49,224 nucleotides of DNA, taken from positions 82,111 to 131,334 of the forward strand of contig CAJUGL010000001.1 of assembly GCA_910586515.1 (NCBI GenBank), written 5' to 3'. The stretch is from an uncultured Acetatifactor sp. (GTDB lineage: Bacteria > Bacillota > Clostridia > Lachnospirales > Lachnospiraceae). The notes beneath the pieces were generated by a model. It saw only the letters and a program-made list of their open reading frames with translations, was not told the origin of the DNA and ran no database searches. Below are positions 1-9,000 of this stretch, in pieces; position 1 is the first letter of the stretch, and each line of letters starts with the position of its first letter. A program made the position numbers and the translations under genes.

Positions 1-78
1 TTTTGCGGCAGGAATTCCTCTGCTGAAAAGGCTGTCAGGAGAGAGTCTGCGGAACTAACAATAAGAAAGGAAAAATAA

Positions 79-657
79 ATGAACGGACATGATAATAACG
101 GAATCGACCTGTTGGATTTGCAGGAATTTGACGAAGAGGCCCTGAAGAAGGAGTCGGAGGAACTTCTGGAGATGCGTTTTCTGAGCAGCGACAATGCTGT
201 TTTTTCCAGAACTCCGGGAGGATTCATCAGCCTGAAGACAAAGGACAGGGAATATGCCAGGGTGGGCGTTTACCTCACATTTCCGCTGACCAATCCGGAG
301 GAATTCATTTCCATCCGGGAAGCGGACGAAAAGGCAAAGGAGATCGGCATGGTGGAGAAGCTTTCCCAGCTGCCTGCGGACCAGCAGGAAATGCTCCGGG
401 AGCAGATTAAGCTGCGTTACTTTATGCCGGTGATCACCAAAGTTCTGGATGTGAAAGACGAGTACGGGTATGCCTACTGGAATGTCGTCACTACATTCGG
501 CGCCTGCCGCTTTACCACCCAGATGAGCGGCAATGCAGTGATTCACCTCAGCGATTCCAGACTTCTGGTGACGGATATCGACGGAAACCGGTACGAAATC
601 CCGGATTTCTATCAATTGGGTGTCATGGAACGCAAGAAACTGGATCTCTTTATCTAA
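79..657 (+). CDS. DUF1854 family protein, ABC-exporter partner
   Basis: A 192-residue soluble protein with no signal peptide or membrane segment. The C-terminal half (about residues 100-192), with its tyrosine- and acid-rich segments and the ending IPDFYQLGVMERKKLDLFI, matches my recollection of DUF1854. Members of that family are usually encoded beside an ABC exporter, and in some proteobacteria beside cyanophycin genes. The ABC transporter starting at 744 fits that pairing. An AAGAAAGG ribosome binding site lies just before the ATG. A role as an accessory or regulatory subunit of the transporter is inferred from linkage only. No cyanophycin synthetase is visible here. The family call is fairly firm and the function is unknown. 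Confidence 0.75.
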   Translation: MNGHDNNGIDLLDLQEFDEEALKKESEELLEMRFLSSDNAVFSRTPGGFISLKTKDREYARVGVYLTFPLTNPEEFISIREADEKAKEIGMVEKLSQLPADQQEMLREQIKLRYFMPVITKVLDVKDEYGYAYWNVVTTFGACRFTTQMSGNAVIHLSDSRLLVTDIDGNRYEIPDFYQLGVMERKKLDLFI

Positions 658-671
658 AAGTCATCTATAAA

Positions 672-702
672 AGACAGGTATGAATAGAGACAGGTAAAAT
701 AG
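672..702 (+). repeat. Short tandem duplication in the DUF1854-ABC gap
   Basis: Two adjacent near-identical units, AGACAGGTATGAATAG (672-687) and AGACAGGTAAAATAG (688-702), sit in the 86-bp gap between the DUF1854 gene and the ABC gene. A small inverted repeat (CTATAA-gatag-TTATAG) follows, ahead of the ABC ribosome binding site AGAAAGG. The units could be replication slippage or tandem protein/RNA binding sites. Confidence 0.5.
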
Positions 703-743
703 TCCTCTATAAGATAGTTATAGAAGAGAAAGGCAATAAATAT

Positions 744-2966
744 ATGAAACTATTATACACATTGAACCGGGCGCAGACCGACGCCCTGGGGCTTGCACCG
801 GGAGAGGAGCCCATGTACTGCGTTCCTGTGGATCTGGGTTTCGACAGCCGGAAGATGCAGGCCCGGGAGGCCTACACGGACAGGGTATGGCTTGTGGTAA
901 CCCAGGAACGGTTCCTGGTACTGGAGGAGGAACGGCTGGCTGCATCTTTTTTATTGGATGACTGTGAGAAAATCCGCTGCGAGCATCAGGTCCACAGCGG
1001 GATCGTCACGGTGACCAAAAAAGATGGACAGATGATCTGCGCAGCCCGTTTTTCCATGAGGCACATTGTCCGGGTGGCCTATGTGGCCAGAGGAGCCCAG
1101 ACCATTCTGACTGCCCGCAGAACCGGGGAGAAGCCGGAGCCGGTGGTCAGTCTGGAATATGAGAAGTATTGTGAGAAATGCGGCAGGGCCCTTCCGGGAA
1201 CCAGCAAATGCCCTTACTGCGAGGGAAAAGCGGCTCTGCTGAAAAAATTTATGGAACTCTGCGGGGATTACACAGGGAAGCTTCTGCTGATTTCCATACT
1301 CATGGCATTGGTTTCCCTTCTGAATCTGGCAGTTCCCATGGTGCAGAAGAACTTTATTGACGGCGCGCTGTCCACGGGAAAGGGAACCTGGGCAGACTGG
1401 TGGGCTTTCGCGGGGGTTACCCTGGTGATGGTGGCGGCCCGCATCCTGTTGGACAATTTCCAGTACTGGCAGTGTATCTCACTGGGGACATCCTTAAGCA
1501 TGACGCTGCGCCAGAAGCTTTATTACAAGGTCCAGGCCCTGTCCCTGTCCTTTATCAACAACAGGAAACCGGGAGAACTGCTGAACCGTGTCTCCCGGGA
1601 TACCAGGATGGTCCGGGATTTTATGGAAGAAGTATTCGGAGGCATGTTCTCCACCTTAATTACCATGGTGGTTTCGCTTGTGGTAATGTTTACCATCAGC
1701 TGGGAAATGACACTGATGTCACTTGCTTTTGTGGCCATTGTGTTTGCGGTTACCAGGATGTTCTGGCACCATATTCACACCATTTTCCATAAGCAGTGGC
1801 TGAAATCCGACGACCTGGCCAGCAGCCTGCAGGACATTATCTCCGGCATGCGGGTGGTGAAGTCCTTCGGAAAGGAAGAGCGGGAGGCGGAACGTTTTCG
1901 GAAAAAAACGGCGGATTTTGCCGAGATCAGCAAAAAGAACGAGACTTTCTGGGCGGTCTTTTTCCCCATCCTCACCTTCCTTCTGGGGGCAGGTTCCTAT
2001 ATTGCCGTGTATTTCGGCGGCATGGACGTGCTGAACGGTGATATGACCCTGGGAGAACTGGTACAGTTTATCGCCTACTGCGGCTACCTGTTCGGCCCCC
2101 TGAACTGGATGACTCATATGCCCAGAATGGTGATGCAGATGGTCACCAGCATGAACAGGATCTACGATGTGCTCGACGAGAAGCCGGTAATTTTGGATAC
2201 GGAAGACAGCAGGGCCTTTCCCATTGAGGGCGCTTTTACCTTTGAAAATGTTTCTTTCGGATACCATACTTATGAGCCGGTTCTGGAGGATATCAACTTC
2301 AGTGTAAAGCCAGGGGAGATGATCGGCCTGGTGGGCGCTTCGGGAACGGGAAAATCCACTTTGATCAACTTGATCATGCGGCTTTACGATGTGGATCAGG
2401 GAAAAATCACCATCGACGGAGTGGACATCCGCAAGATGAAGACGGAGAGCCTGCATTCCCAGATCGGCGTGGTGCTCCAGGAGACTTTCCTTTTCTCCGG
2501 CAGCATTCTGGCCAATATCCGCTTTGCCAGGCCGGAGGCGACCATGGCGGAGGTGATTCAGGCTGCCAAGGCCGCCAATGCACACGATTTTATCTGCAAG
2601 ACCCCGGACGGCTACAATACTTATGTGGGAGAGCACGGCTACAACCTGTCCGGAGGGGAGCGGCAGCGGATTGCCATCGCCAGGGCCATCCTGAACAATC
2701 CCAGGCTGCTGATTCTGGACGAGGCCACCTCTGCCCTGGATACGGAGAGTGAATTCCTGATCCAGCAGGCCCTTGACCGGCTGGTGAAGGGCAGAACCAC
2801 CTTTGCCATTGCCCACAGGCTTTCCACCCTCCGAAATGCCGACAGGCTTGTGGTTATCGATAAGCACGGCATTGCCGAGATCGGCACCCACAACGAACTG
2901 TTGGAAAAGAAGGGAATCTACCACGGCCTGGTGACGGCCCAGCTGAAGATGGCTGAGGGAAAGTGA
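744..2966 (+). CDS. ABC exporter with zinc-ribbon N-terminal extension
   Basis: A 740-residue fused permease/ATPase. Residues 1-140 form a beta-rich domain of unknown role. A four-cysteine zinc ribbon follows (C143, C146, C156, C159), then a six-helix ABC exporter membrane domain (about 175-460) and a nucleotide-binding domain. Walker A is GASGTGKST near 531, the signature LSGGERQ near 635, Walker B LLILDEAT near 655, and the switch histidine lies in AIAHRLS. Standard half-transporters are about 580 residues, so the N-terminal ~165 residues are extra. This extension is what I associate with ABC proteins that neighbour DUF1854 genes. The protein probably works as a homodimer, or with an upstream half-transporter outside the window. 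The substrate cannot be deduced. Confidence 0.88.
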   Translation: MKLLYTLNRAQTDALGLAPGEEPMYCVPVDLGFDSRKMQAREAYTDRVWLVVTQERFLVLEEERLAASFLLDDCEKIRCEHQVHSGIVTVTKKDGQMICAARFSMRHIVRVAYVARGAQTILTARRTGEKPEPVVSLEYEKYCEKCGRALPGTSKCPYCEGKAALLKKFMELCGDYTGKLLLISILMALVSLLNLAVPMVQKNFIDGALSTGKGTWADWWAFAGVTLVMVAARILLDNFQYWQCISLGTSLSMTLRQKLYYKVQALSLSFINNRKPGELLNRVSRDTRMVRDFMEEVFGGMFSTLITMVVSLVVMFTISWEMTLMSLAFVAIVFAVTRMFWHHIHTIFHKQWLKSDDLASSLQDIISGMRVVKSFGKEEREAERFRKKTADFAEISKKNETFWAVFFPILTFLLGAGSYIAVYFGGMDVLNGDMTLGELVQFIAYCGYLFGPLNWMTHMPRMVMQMVTSMNRIYDVLDEKPVILDTEDSRAFPIEGAFTFENVSFGYHTYEPVLEDINFSVKPGEMIGLVGASGTGKSTLINLIMRLYDVDQGKITIDGVDIRKMKTESLHSQIGVVLQETFLFSGSILANIRFARPEATMAEVIQAAKAANAHDFICKTPDGYNTYVGEHGYNLSGGERQRIAIARAILNNPRLLILDEATSALDTESEFLIQQALDRLVKGRTTFAIAHRLSTLRNADRLVVIDKHGIAEIGTHNELLEKKGIYHGLVTAQLKMAEGK

Positions 2967-3009
2967 GTCAGCGGCAGTTTAGAACTGTTCACAGGGTTCA
3001 AAAATAATA

Positions 3010-3038
3010 TTGACAAACCGGTAATTTCGATATATAAT
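3010..3038 (+). promoter_or_regulatory. Consensus sigma-A promoter for YceD-rpmF
   Basis: TTGACA at 3010-3015 and TATAAT at 3033-3038 are both perfect hexamers with a 17-bp spacer. Transcription should begin near 3045. This makes a GTG at 3048 an unlikely start for the following gene, because it would have almost no leader, and favours the ATG at 3075. Confidence 0.9.
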
Positions 3039-3074
3039 GAAGAATATGTGAAAAGAAATTGCATGGGAGCTGTG

Positions 3075-3596
3075 ATGTTAGTAAATTTGTCTGATGTATT
3101 AAAGAGTGAGGGCAGGCAGGTGCAGAAAGAAGTGCTCCTCGAAATGACCCGTTTCGAGAGCGGAGCAGGAACTTTTGAAATTCTATCCAAATCTCCGATT
3201 ACATTTCTTTTTGTTAATGCAGGTCCGGGCAAGGTAAGGATAGAAGGTTCCGCAAGTCTTACGTTCAGGACATGCTGTGATCGATGTCTGACAGAATCGC
3301 CGACTACATTGGAGCTTGTTTTCCGGCGGACGGCCGCTCCTATGTCTACCGCGGATGAGGAAGCGGACGAATGGGAGCTGGAGGATGATTGCCGGCTGGA
3401 CACGGAAGCTTTTGTGCGGGATGAGATTTTGATTCACTGGCCTGTGAAGATTTTGTGCCGTGAGGACTGCAGGGGGATTTGCCCTGTATGCGGCCGGAAT
3501 CGGAATATTCAGGAGTGCGGGTGCGATACTTTTGTTCCCGACCCCCGTATGGCAGGAATACAAGATATTTTCAATATGAACAATAAGGAGGTGTAA
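3075..3596 (+). CDS. YceD/DUF177 family protein
   Basis: A 173-residue protein of the DUF177 (YceD) family, whose gene lies directly upstream of rpmF in most bacteria. Family members have been linked to 23S rRNA accumulation, but the biochemical role is unsettled. Visible here are a CCDRC pair in the middle and a second cysteine group near the C-terminus (CREDCRGICPVCGR and ECGCD), likely metal ligands. I chose ATG 3075 because GGGAG lies just upstream and because the promoter places transcription start near 3045. GTG 3048 and ATG 3063 are in frame but less well supported. The stop is two bases before the rpmF ATG, with AAGGAGGTG overlapping the end, so the two genes are co-transcribed. Confidence 0.88.
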   Translation: MLVNLSDVLKSEGRQVQKEVLLEMTRFESGAGTFEILSKSPITFLFVNAGPGKVRIEGSASLTFRTCCDRCLTESPTTLELVFRRTAAPMSTADEEADEWELEDDCRLDTEAFVRDEILIHWPVKILCREDCRGICPVCGRNRNIQECGCDTFVPDPRMAGIQDIFNMNNKEV

Positions 3597-3598
3597 CG

Positions 3599-3778
3599 AT
3601 GGCTATTTGTCCTAAGAATAAATCTTCCAAAAGCAGAAGGGATAAGAGGAGAGCAAACTGGAAAATGAGTGCTCCCACTCTGGTAAAGTGCAGCAGATGC
3701 GGCGCGCTTATGGTACCTCACAGGGTATGTAAGGCCTGTGGTTCTTACAACAAGAAGCAGATTGTCAGCGTAGACTGA
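3599..3778 (+). CDS. rpmF: 50S ribosomal protein L32
   Basis: A 59-residue ribosomal protein starting MAICPKNKSSKSRRDKRRA. It has the L32 zinc ribbon CSRCGALMVPHRVCKACG, whose four cysteines in two CxxC pairs bind zinc. The length is normal for the family. It lies just after the YceD gene with a strong AAGGAGG ribosome binding site and ends before a rho-independent terminator. The four-cysteine form is the zinc-dependent version of L32. In other bacteria a zinc-free paralogue can replace it during zinc starvation, but none is seen in this window. Confidence 0.98.
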   Translation: MAICPKNKSSKSRRDKRRANWKMSAPTLVKCSRCGALMVPHRVCKACGSYNKKQIVSVD

Positions 3779-3830
3779 GCGCGGCAGTGACCGGCGGGCC
3801 GGATTCTTGTTTCATGTCAGCAGAAAGTCA

Positions 3831-3857
3831 GGGCGTTCGGGAAGGACGCCCCTTTTT
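3831..3857 (+). terminator. Rho-independent terminator after rpmF
   Basis: Stem GGGCGT (3831-3836) / ACGCCC (3846-3851), closed by a short loop and followed by TTTTT (3853-3857). It separates the YceD-rpmF transcript from plsX, which has its own promoter. Confidence 0.85.
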
Positions 3858-3943
3858 CTATGCACAGGCCCGTGCAGAGGAAACTGTGTTATCCTAATCA
3901 AAACGTAACTTCGAAACCTCTCCGGGGAATGCTAAAATAATTC

Positions 3944-3972
3944 TTGATTTTTAGTTAAGATTACATTATAGT
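3944..3972 (+). promoter_or_regulatory. Promoter of the plsX operon
   Basis: TTGATT (3944-3949), 17-bp spacer, TATAGT (3967-3972), about 30 bp upstream of the plsX ATG. An imperfect inverted repeat, TCTTGATT...AGTTAAGA (3942-3960), covers the -35 box and the start of the spacer. It could be an operator for a fatty-acid regulator, although it does not clearly match the FapR or FabT consensus sequences I know. Confidence 0.6.
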
Positions 3973-4003
3973 AAAAATAGGAAGATGTGGAAGGGAAAAG
4001 CAT

Positions 4004-5014
4004 ATGGCTGATATGGTAAATGTGGCGGTAGACGCCATGGGCGGGGATAACGCGCCGACGGAGACGGTGAAAGGTGCGGTGGAAGCCGTAAATGCCGATA
4101 AAAGGGTGAAAGTATTTCTTGTGGGCCGGGAGAATGTGATAAACGAGGAACTCAGGAAATATACATTTAATGCGGAGCAGCTGGAAACGGTTCATGCGGA
4201 GGAAGTCATTGAGACCGGGGAGCCTCCGGTTATGGCTATCCGAAAGAAGAAGGAATCTTCTATTGTGAAGGCTATGTACCTGGTGAAGAACGGGGAATGC
4301 GACGCTCTGGTCTCGGCAGGCAGCACAGGTGCTCTGCTGGTGGGCGGACAAGTCATTGTAGGGAGAATCAAAGGTGTGGAGAGACCGCCTCTGGCTCCCG
4401 TCATCCCGAATATGAACGGTGTAAGCCTGCTGCTGGACTGCGGGGCAAATGTGGATGCCAGGCCTTCCCAACTGCTGCAGTTTGCCAAGATGGGAAGCGT
4501 CTATATGGAGAGTGTCATCGGGGTAAAGTCGCCCAAGGTGGGGCTGGTAAATATAGGCGTAGAGGAGGAGAAGGGCAACGCATTGACCAAGGAGACATAT
4601 CCTTTGCTGCAGAACTGTCCGGAGATTCGCTTTATCGGGAATGTGGAAGCCCGAGATATTCCCATGGGAGCGGCGGACGTACTGGTGTGCGAAGCCTTTG
4701 TGGGAAATGTGGTGCTGAAGATGCTGGAAGGCGTGAGCGGCGCGTTGATTCAGAAGATCAAAGGCGGCATGATGCTTTCCCTGCGCAGTAAGATAGGGGC
4801 GCTTTTGGTGAAACCGGCTCTGAAGCAGACGCTGAAGGGATTCAGCACGGAGGAATACGGCGGAGCGCCGCTTCTGGGGTTAAACGGTTTGGTAGTGAAG
4901 ACCCACGGCAGCAGCAAGTCCGTGGAAATCAGGAATTCTATTCTGCAATGCATTGCATTTAAAGAACAGAAAATAAATCAGAAGATCAGGGAACAGGTAG
5001 TTCTTGGGGATTGA
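4004..5014 (+). CDS. plsX: Phosphate acyltransferase PlsX
   Basis: A 336-residue enzyme that converts acyl-ACP to acyl-phosphate, the acyl donor for PlsY in Gram-positive phospholipid synthesis. The N-terminus VNVAVDAMGGDNAPTE is the PlsX family start. Later conserved blocks include LVSAGSTGALL and LLDCGANVDARP. The length is typical. It is the first gene of a transcript that continues into acpP, rnc, smc and ftsY, with a weak hairpin after acpP. ATG 4013 is an alternative start three codons in. PlsX is a soluble or peripheral membrane protein, and its pairing with acpP makes sense because acyl-ACP is its substrate. Confidence 0.97.
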   Translation: MADMVNVAVDAMGGDNAPTETVKGAVEAVNADKRVKVFLVGRENVINEELRKYTFNAEQLETVHAEEVIETGEPPVMAIRKKKESSIVKAMYLVKNGECDALVSAGSTGALLVGGQVIVGRIKGVERPPLAPVIPNMNGVSLLLDCGANVDARPSQLLQFAKMGSVYMESVIGVKSPKVGLVNIGVEEEKGNALTKETYPLLQNCPEIRFIGNVEARDIPMGAADVLVCEAFVGNVVLKMLEGVSGALIQKIKGGMMLSLRSKIGALLVKPALKQTLKGFSTEEYGGAPLLGLNGLVVKTHGSSKSVEIRNSILQCIAFKEQKINQKIREQVVLGD

Positions 5015-5030
5015 GAAAGGAGGGAAAGGA

Positions 5031-5261
5031 ATGGAATTCGAAAAGCTGAAGAAGGTAATTGCGGATGTGCTGAATGTGGATCCGGATGAGATTACCATGG
5101 AAACTACATTTGTGGATGATCTTGGCGCAGATTCTCTCGACGTATTTCAGATTGTTCTGGGTATCGAAGAGGAGTTTGACATTGAAATTCCTGCCGAGAA
5201 GGCGGAGAAGATCAGTACTGTGGAAGAAGCAGTGGAATTGATCAAGGGCGCACTGGGCTGA
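5031..5261 (+). CDS. acpP: Acyl carrier protein
   Basis: A 76-residue acidic four-helix carrier protein for fatty acid synthesis. The DSL motif in DDLGADSLDVFQIV holds the serine that receives 4'-phosphopantetheine. ATG 5031 is chosen because AAAGGAGG lies at the right distance upstream. An in-frame upstream start at 5004 would overlap plsX and lacks a ribosome binding site. Its position between plsX and rnc is the usual clostridial order. Confidence 0.98.
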   Translation: MEFEKLKKVIADVLNVDPDEITMETTFVDDLGADSLDVFQIVLGIEEEFDIEIPAEKAEKISTVEEAVELIKGALG

Positions 5262-5321
5262 TTTCATTCGGCCGAAGGAACTTCAGCAGGCAGATTATTT
5301 TGCGGCAATTCCTTAATAAGG

Positions 5322-5346
5322 GCAGTCCGTCATTGGACTGCTCGTT
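5322..5346 (+). terminator. Weak terminator or attenuator after acpP
   Basis: A perfect 7-bp stem, GCAGTCC (5322-5328) / GGACTGC (5335-5341), is followed by TCGTTT. The T-tract is short, so it may only reduce read-through from acpP into rnc, which would help keep acpP mRNA more abundant than rnc-smc mRNA. Confidence 0.45.
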
Positions 5347-5397
5347 TGCGTTATATATGGCAATTGTACGCCATTGCATAGAAAAGAGGGCGGAAAA

Positions 5398-6099
5398 ATG
5401 TTAGAAAATTATACCATGGAAATGCTGGAGGAGCGAATAGGATACCGGTTTGCAGACTGTTCTCTGCTCAGACAGGCTGTCACCCACAGCTCCTTTACCA
5501 ATGAACAGAGGCTCCGGAGGACAAGGAATTATGAGCGTCTGGAATTTCTTGGGGACGCTGTGCTGGAGCTGGTTTCCAGCGAGTTTCTTTTTCGGAGGAA
5601 CGAAATGATGTCCGAGGGTGAGCTGACGAAGGCACGTGCATCTATGGTCTGCGAACCGGCACTTGCTCTTTGCGCCAGGGATTTGGAATTGGGGAATTTT
5701 ATTCTTTTGGGGAGAGGCGAGGAAGGCACGGGAGGCAGGGGCCGGGACAGTATTGTGGCGGATGTCATGGAGGCTGTGATCGGCGCGATCTACCTGGATG
5801 GCGGTATGGAATCCGCCCGGACGTTTATCAATAGGTTTATATTGTCCGACCTGGAGGACAAGCAGCTTTTTTACGACAGCAAGAGTAATCTGCAGGAGCT
5901 GATTCAGGGGAAATTAAAGAAGGATTTTCACTATGAGCTTCTGGAAGAAAGCGGTCCCGAGCACAATAAATTGTTCCGCGTATCGGTACATATGGAGGAC
6001 GAGCTGCTGGGCACAGGCGAGGGACGGACGAAGAAAGCGGCCGAACAGCAGGCGGCATATAAGGCGCTGCTGCTTTTAAGAGGTAGAGGATGTATTTAA
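5398..6099 (+). CDS. rnc: Ribonuclease III
   Basis: A 233-residue double-strand-specific endoribonuclease that matures rRNA and some mRNAs. The signature NYERLEFLGDAVLEL carries catalytic acidic residues, and VADVMEAVIGAIYLDGG holds the second acidic cluster. A C-terminal dsRNA-binding domain starts at about residue 160 (SKSNLQELIQGK) and ends GEGRTKKAAEQQAA. ATG 5398 is preceded by AGAGGGCGG. The TTG at 5374 is in frame but less likely. The gene overlaps smc by 10 bases, implying translational coupling. Confidence 0.97.
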   Translation: MLENYTMEMLEERIGYRFADCSLLRQAVTHSSFTNEQRLRRTRNYERLEFLGDAVLELVSSEFLFRRNEMMSEGELTKARASMVCEPALALCARDLELGNFILLGRGEEGTGGRGRDSIVADVMEAVIGAIYLDGGMESARTFINRFILSDLEDKQLFYDSKSNLQELIQGKLKKDFHYELLEESGPEHNKLFRVSVHMEDELLGTGEGRTKKAAEQQAAYKALLLLRGRGCI

Positions 6100-9000
6100 A
6101 AAGTATTGAGGTGCAGGGGTTCAAGTCCTTTGCGAATAAGATTAACTTTCAGTTTCACAACGGCATAACCGGTATTGTGGGTCCTAACGGCAGCGGAAAA
6201 AGCAATGTGGCCGATGCGGTTCGCTGGGTTTTGGGAGAACAGCGGGTAAAACAGCTGAGGGGCGCCAGTATGCAGGATGTCATTTTCTCGGGCACGGAGA
6301 ACCGGAAGCCTTTAAGTTACGCCTATGTTGCCATTACGCTGGACAATGCGGATCATCAGCTGGCCATAGACTTTGATGAGGTAACTGTGGCAAGGCGTAT
6401 CTACCGTTCCGGAGAAAGTGAATATCTGATCAACGGAAGCGTCTGTCGGCTGAAAGATGTGAACGAGCTCTTTTATGACACGGGTATAGGCAAAGAGGGA
6501 TATTCCATCATTGGCCAGGGACAGATCGACAAAATTTTGAGCGGCAAGCCGGAGGAGCGCAGAGAACTCTTCGATGAGGCTGCCGGAATCGTCAAGTTTA
6601 AGCGCAGGAAGGCGGCGGCGCAGACAAAACTGGAGAACGAGAAACAGAATCTGGTTCGTGTCAACGATATTCTGTCTGAGCTGGAGAAGCAGCTGGGGCC
6701 GCTTGAGCGCCAGAGCGAGACAGCCAGGATTTACCTGCGGAAAAGGGAAGAGCTGAAGAATTACGACGTAAATGTATTTCTGCTGGAAAATGCGAAAACG
6801 CGGGAACAGCTGAAAGATGTGGAGGATAAATACAAAATTGCCAGCGAGGAACTTGCCGGCACAGGGGAGGCATACGAACGGACCAAGGATGAATACGGGC
6901 GAATTCAGGAGGAAATAGAGACTCTGGAGGCGGATATTGAGCAGGCCAGAAGTACTGCGTCCGATGCCGGGCTGACCAGAGGGCGGCTTGAGGGCGAGAT
7001 GAATGTCCTGAAGGAGCAGATTAACTCCGCCAGGGGCAGTGAGACCCATTTAAACGGGCGCCGTGACACTCTGAAGGAAGAGATTTCTTCAGGGGAGAGG
7101 AACCGGCAGGGGCTGCTTCTTGAAAAGGGAGAGGCGGACAGAGAGGTAGAGGAAATTGCCCGTCAGGCGGAACAGTCCAGACAGGAATTAGAAGAGATTC
7201 AGCACAGAATAGAAGAATTGAATAACCGGATGGAAGCCGGCAAAAATACAATCATCGGGGAATTGAACCAGCGCGCTACCATCAAGTCTCAGCTGGGACG
7301 GCTGGATACCATGATGGAGCAGATCAATATCCGACGGGCGGAACTGAACTCCCGGCTCTTGAGGGTGAAATCCGACGAGGCGGCCAGGGAGGAGACCATT
7401 AGAAGTATGGAGGAGCGTTTCCAGGCCGTTACAGAGGAAATCCGGGCGCTGAATGAGCAGGAAGCTTCTATTGAAAAGGAATTGGGAACGTTCAGAGAGG
7501 CTCTTACCCGGAAGGACGCCGGTCTGCGGGAAGCCCAGAGCGCTTACCATATGGAAAAATCGAAATTGGAGGCTCTGTCTAATCTGGCCGAACGATATGA
7601 GGGCTATGGACAGAGCGTAAAAAAGGTTATGGAGCGGCGGGAGACAAATCCCGGCATTATCGGTGTTGTGGCAGACATTATACAGGTGGAGGCGAAATAC
7701 GAGACGGCCATCGAGACAGCTCTGGGAGGGAATATCCAGAATATTGTCACGGATAACGAAAGCACAGCCAAGGGAATGATCGCTTTTCTGAAAACCAACA
7801 AGCTGGGCAGGGCCACGTTTCTGCCGCTGACAAGTATCAGAAATCCGCAGAAGTTCCGAAATCCCGAAGTGCTTTCCGAGAAAGGTGTTATCGGGACAGC
7901 AGATACTTTAGTTGGGATTGACGAACGCTACAGGGATGTGGCGGCTTCGCTGCTGGGGCGTATCGTGGTGGCAGATAATGTGGATAATGCAGTGAGTCTG
8001 GCGGCAAAATACAGACATAGTCTGCGTATCGTCACTTTGGAAGGGGAATTGCTGGTTCCCGGGGGTGCCATCAGCGGCGGAGCTTACAGGAACAACAGCA
8101 ATCTGCTGGGCAGGCGGCGTGAGATTGAAGCTTTGGAAGAGCGTGCGAAAAAGCTTTATTCGGCCATTGCGGGGATTAATCAGGATATCGAGAATACAAA
8201 GGCAAGACGAACCAGGATGCGTGTGGACCTGGAAGCGATAAAAAATGAGATCCAGCGCAAGTCCATTGAACAGAATACCGTCAGGCTGAATATTGCACAG
8301 GCCAGAGCACGCATGGCAGAGGAGGTTGAGAGTGCGTTCTCTCTGCAGGAGGAAGAAAAAGAGATTGAGGAGAAAATCCTTGAGATAAAAAGAGATAAAG
8401 AAAAGACACGTCAGGAGCTCTCCGACAGTGAGGCGTTGGAGAAAAGCACACAGGAGGAGATTATTCTCTGGCAGAAGTCGCTGGAGGAGGAGAGGAAGGT
8501 GGAAACGCAGGCCCTGGCCGCCGCATCTGAGTGGGATTTGAAGGTTGAGAAAATGCGTCAGACACTGGAGTTTAAGCAGAGCAATGTGGACCGGATCAAT
8601 GGAGAGATAGAAAAATTCCGTGCAGAGCTGGAGGAGATTCTTCAGGCTCTGGAGGACAACCGCCTGGAGATGGAGAGAAGGCAGCGGAGTATCCTTGAGA
8701 TCGAGAAAACGATTGCCGCGTCTTTTGAGACACAGAACGCCTCCGAAGACAGACTGAAGGAGGCCGTGCAGCGCAGGGAGGAACTGTCGGCAAGGCAGAA
8801 GACCTTCTTCAGCAGGAGAGAAGAACTGTCGGAGAAGCTGGCAGCGCTGGACAAGGAAACATACAGACTCAATGCCCAAAGAGAAAAAATGGAGGAATCT
8901 CTGGAGTCTCAGATCAACTACATGTGGGATGAATATGAGATTACGCTCAGCGACGCGGCCGGTTTGAGAGATGAAAAACTGACAGATTTGTCGGAAATGA

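Noticed and set aside
1..58. Possible 3' end of an upstream gene (a frame reading to TAA at 56-58, another to TAA at 76-78).
   Set aside because: Too short to recognise, and two frames stay open, so neither can be chosen.
79..2966. Cyanophycin metabolism.
   Set aside because: DUF1854/ABC pairs are linked to it in some bacteria, but no cyanophycin synthetase or cyanophycinase is in the window.
2976..3000. Further copy of the palindromic repeat after the first ABC gene (AGAACTGTTCACAGGGTTC).
   Set aside because: Only a partial match to one arm and no second arm in the right order; it may be a decayed copy but cannot be supported.
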